Below, piece after piece: positions 61,228 through 64,000 of a stretch of 64,000 bases of DNA (positions are counted from its first letter, which is position 1; each line of letters opens with the position of its first letter). The notes under the pieces are model-generated. The model was not told the DNA's origin. It made no database searches and was given only the letters and a program-made list of their open reading frames with translations. The DNA is from Rostratula benghalensis (Eukaryota > Chordata > Aves > Charadriiformes > Rostratulidae): assembly GCA_013399305.1 (NCBI GenBank), contig VXAI01000179.1:173030-237029 (forward strand), given 5' to 3'. Made by a program: the position numbers and the translations under genes.

Positions 61228-63153
61228 AATTTTATTATGTTATTGTTTACACAAAAGTAACATAAAGAGCTTGCCACAAATTTCTGGAAGCACTGTAATA
61301 CTGGGGTGAAGTATGAGTGTGCTGATCTCCTCTTGGGGCATCCTCTACCAGCTCAAAGAGGAGACATTCAGCAAATAATCCTGAAATCATATACATGAAT
61401 CTGAGCTTATTAAGATCCACTGGAGTAGAGTAGCAATACTTCATTTGCCAAAATTATAAACTTGACTGTGCCAGCATCACTGCTTGTTGAAATAAGGGTT
61501 CCTCTCCAGTTTTGCACTTATATTTTGCAAGATTTATAGACTTTTGAGGTCTTCAGTTCCTAAATGCTACTCAGGTACCACTTAAACGAACATTTACAGC
61601 AGCCTCAAGAAAGTAACCAAAGCTTTCTGGCCCACAGAGGTTAAAAGACATTCAGCCTCAGAAGTGACACATTATGCATATTTCAGATGCTGAAAAAAGC
61701 TTACCTTTTGGTAAATTCTTAACAATCCATCCTTTCAAATTGTTTTCAGGCAATATTCATTCATTATTCTTCTATTAAGGGTATCATGTGATCACTGTCC
61801 TACTCCAAAATGAGGGCTGTAATCTCGTTATGACTGAAGGAACATAATCCCTTTCTGACAATGGCTCTCACTTCCACAATGTTTCAAAAAAAAAAAAAAA
61901 AAACAACAAAACAAACCAGGCACCTGATAGATGTCTGAAGTATTATTTTACACAGCCACACTGCATGGCTGGTACTTCTTATTCCGCATCTCCCATTCCA
62001 GTACAAACCCACCTTTGCTGTTTCGAAGGCATGTGTACTTCCTCTGTTGGTCATGCAGCCTGAAAAAAATTATTTTTCTGCTCTTCACTTTCAGGGCAGT
62101 TCTTTACTACGGTATTTTTCAGACTGGCCACTTTCTCAATTTTCACCTTTGCATCCAGAGCTTGCTTTCCAAGAGTGTCTTTCCAGCAGTGCTCATTTAG
62201 TGTTGCTACAGTCATATTGAAAACACAAAGCTGAGTTTGGCTCAGTTCCTCTGTATTTCTTTACATACAAGTTCACGTTAACGAACCTTTCATTCTCTAG
62301 CCAGCTGTTTAAAGGTGCTACGCGCAGCTGTTTACAAGTGTTTAGACCGAAAATGTGAACTGCAACACTTGAAGATCAAAGCAGAATCTTCTCTAAGCAT
62401 GTTCCCACACCTCCCTCTGGCATTACAGAACTTTGTTCAGCACTCAGAGCGTGCACTGACAACACGTCCATGGCTCCACTTTGCCTTACAGTGAGCAGGG
62501 CAGAGCTCAATGCGTTACAAGATCTTCAGAACCTGCTCCGTTTTGTAGCTTGCCCTGTGATTTCCTGGAATGCACCCTCCACCTTCACCCAACTCACTCA
62601 CCCACAGCACAGTCTTGCTGGGGAAGGGGAAGGGTAGATCGGGTTCACTCCACTGTGTAAAAGTTAAAATACCCTAAGAGTCTGAGTAAACGACCAGAGA
62701 AAGAATCTCTCAAAAATTTGGTTGGTTGCTACCTTTAGTGCAGAACCAGTACTTATTTTAAATAGGTAACAAGGATCAACTGAATACATCATTTATTATT
62801 GATGCTCCTTCCCTTTAGTAATACTTATTAAGATAGATTTTAAATCATTCTTCCATATTTATTCTATATATCTTGACATAAGCGCTAGATCATTTTATTC
62901 ACGCAGAGAAAAACGAGAAGTCATAAATGTCAATATGAACCCCTATGTTACATGAATTAAAAAAGAATAAATCAGCACAGCGTCATGTAATACCCATGCA
63001 CTTATCTGGAGCCTGTTTTGTTTCTACCAACCCTGTATGAGTGACAGGCTCCCTACACCAACACAGGTGAATCTTCAGTTATGCAACAGGGCTACAGAAT
63101 CAAGACTGCTGGTTTCAGGTATACCTCCCACAGGGAAAGAATGAAGGCCAGGT
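61228..63153. other. Unique non-coding DNA, no gene seen
   Basis: An oligo-A run lies at 61886-61903 with a CAACAAAA-like continuation. About 62270-62660 has more CpG and GC than the neighbouring AT-rich sequence. No exon is recognised. Confidence 0.5.
61886..61903. repeat. Oligo-A run
   Basis: About 18 A, then mixed A/C. There is no AATAAA upstream. Confidence 0.88.
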
Positions 63154-63170
63154 CTTTTTTTTTTTTTTTT
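63154..63170. repeat. Poly-T tract (oligo-A on the minus strand)
   Basis: Seventeen T. On the minus strand this is an oligo-A run starting only 6 nt after an AATAAA hexamer (63177-63182). That spacing is shorter than the usual 10-30 nt between signal and cleavage site. Confidence 0.9.
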
Positions 63171-64000
63171 AATATTTTTATTAAAGAATATTCAGTAAAC
63201 TGTATTACCCAGACTTAGCTCATCTCATTACTGAGTTAAAGTGCCATCAGTCAAGCCAAACACATACTGAAAAGCATATTCTCTTGGGTCGAATCTGGGT
63301 GAGCTTTTGTGAACTTTTCTGCACACAATTCCTGACGCACAAAGCCCTACCAAATTCGTAATCCAGCTGTCAACTACATTTTTAATGACCAAAGGTATCT
63401 GCATACCAAGAAACGGCAACTTCAGCAAAGGCAAAAAATAAAAATACAGCTTGCACAACCAAGTGTATTTACTCATTGAATAGCAGCGACATCACTCAAA
63501 AACGTTGAGTTTGTGCTTCACAGCTCAACTGTAAACGGCTCAACAGTTTTGTTCACTGAACCATGGGGCTGACAACAAGTCTTTGAACAGCACTCAGAGG
63601 CCTACATGGTTACAGTGTAAAATATCAGTAAAACTGTTTATTCTAGTTTTCATTGTGATGGCTCTAAAAAAAAAGATAACAATCCTATGATTATTATTAT
63701 TAGGATCCATTTTCAAAACCTTTTTACAGGACAAGTGTTTCACCATCAGTACCCTGCATTGTTCAGCCCAACTACAAGTAGTGGAACATGACAAATAGGC
63801 ATATATATTGCAAAACACAGTTCTGTTTAATTTTTAAAACATGAGTTTCCAAGCAGATTTAACCAGAAATTATATTCATGCCCTAAAACTTTAGTTCAGA
63901 CTTTTTTTTAAATGTCTCTGTTAAATAAAGACTGTCCTTTATTTCAAAACAGAGTCCCAGCATAAATCACTATTTAATATTTAACGAGCAAAGTAATCTG
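63171..64000 (-). other. Candidate 3' UTR or old retrocopy on the minus strand, running off the window
   Basis: On the minus strand this stretch has three AATAAA hexamers (63938-63943, 63637-63642, 63177-63182). It has an AT-rich but non-repetitive texture, like vertebrate 3' UTRs. One frame is open from 63491 to 63228 (first ATG at 63474-63476), with a C-terminal part rich in charged and aromatic residues (PRFDPREYAFQYVFG). I do not recognise a family. It could be the distal 3' UTR of a minus-strand gene beyond the window, a retrocopy, or ordinary intergenic DNA. No coding gene is claimed. Confidence 0.25.

Overview
The window looks like bird (or at least sauropsid) nuclear DNA. The main evidence is twelve recognisable copies of chicken-repeat-1 (CR1) non-LTR retrotransposons, covering about 4.3 kb, with the typical 3' end of a 'tccaacc' core followed by direct copies of 'gattctatga' or 'gattctgtga'. 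I see no Alu, L1 or B1/B2-like repeats. Oligo-A, oligo-T and CAAA/CCAA-rich runs are scattered through an AT-rich, CpG-poor background. I cannot name the species or locus. Nothing looks bacterial, archaeal, phage or plasmid-like.

I found no host gene I can defend. The open frames are short, many begin at non-ATG codons, and few resemble a known protein. The only recognisable coding sequence is decayed CR1 ORF2 (reverse transcriptase), mainly at 31250-33180. The window is best read as intergenic or deep intronic DNA. One possible gene edge is the right end (about 63154-64000), where the minus strand has a UTR-like texture, three AATAAA signals and one open frame ending in a protein-like stretch.

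Layout: 1-8831 is unique AT-rich DNA with a perfect small hairpin at 7238-7262. 8832-9364 is framed by a T/G-rich run and a complementary A/C-rich run. 9425-9700 is unusually GC-rich. Short CR1 tails lie at 11821 and 14013. 14265-31149 is mostly unique, with a GT microsatellite (17580), a tandemly duplicated palindrome (17431), a pair of diverged direct repeats (22541 and 24192) and an ancient CR1 tail (27135). 31150-33266 holds the largest element, an old plus-strand CR1 split by a younger minus-strand CR1. 33267-49600 is mostly unique, with three CR1 fragments. A near-perfect 20-bp-arm hairpin lies at 49604-49657. 52328-55135 is a cluster of three CR1 copies of different subfamilies and ages, including an old one of the type shared with turtles and crocodilians. 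55136-64000 is mainly unique, with one minus-strand CR1 at 61063.

The genes do not work together in any sense here, since there is no operon or pathway. What can be read is a history of retrotransposition and relative insertion ages. I did not find a convincing new biological system. The most useful leads are the nested CR1 pair, the 49604-49657 hairpin, the 22541/24192 repeat pair and the right-edge candidate 3' UTR.
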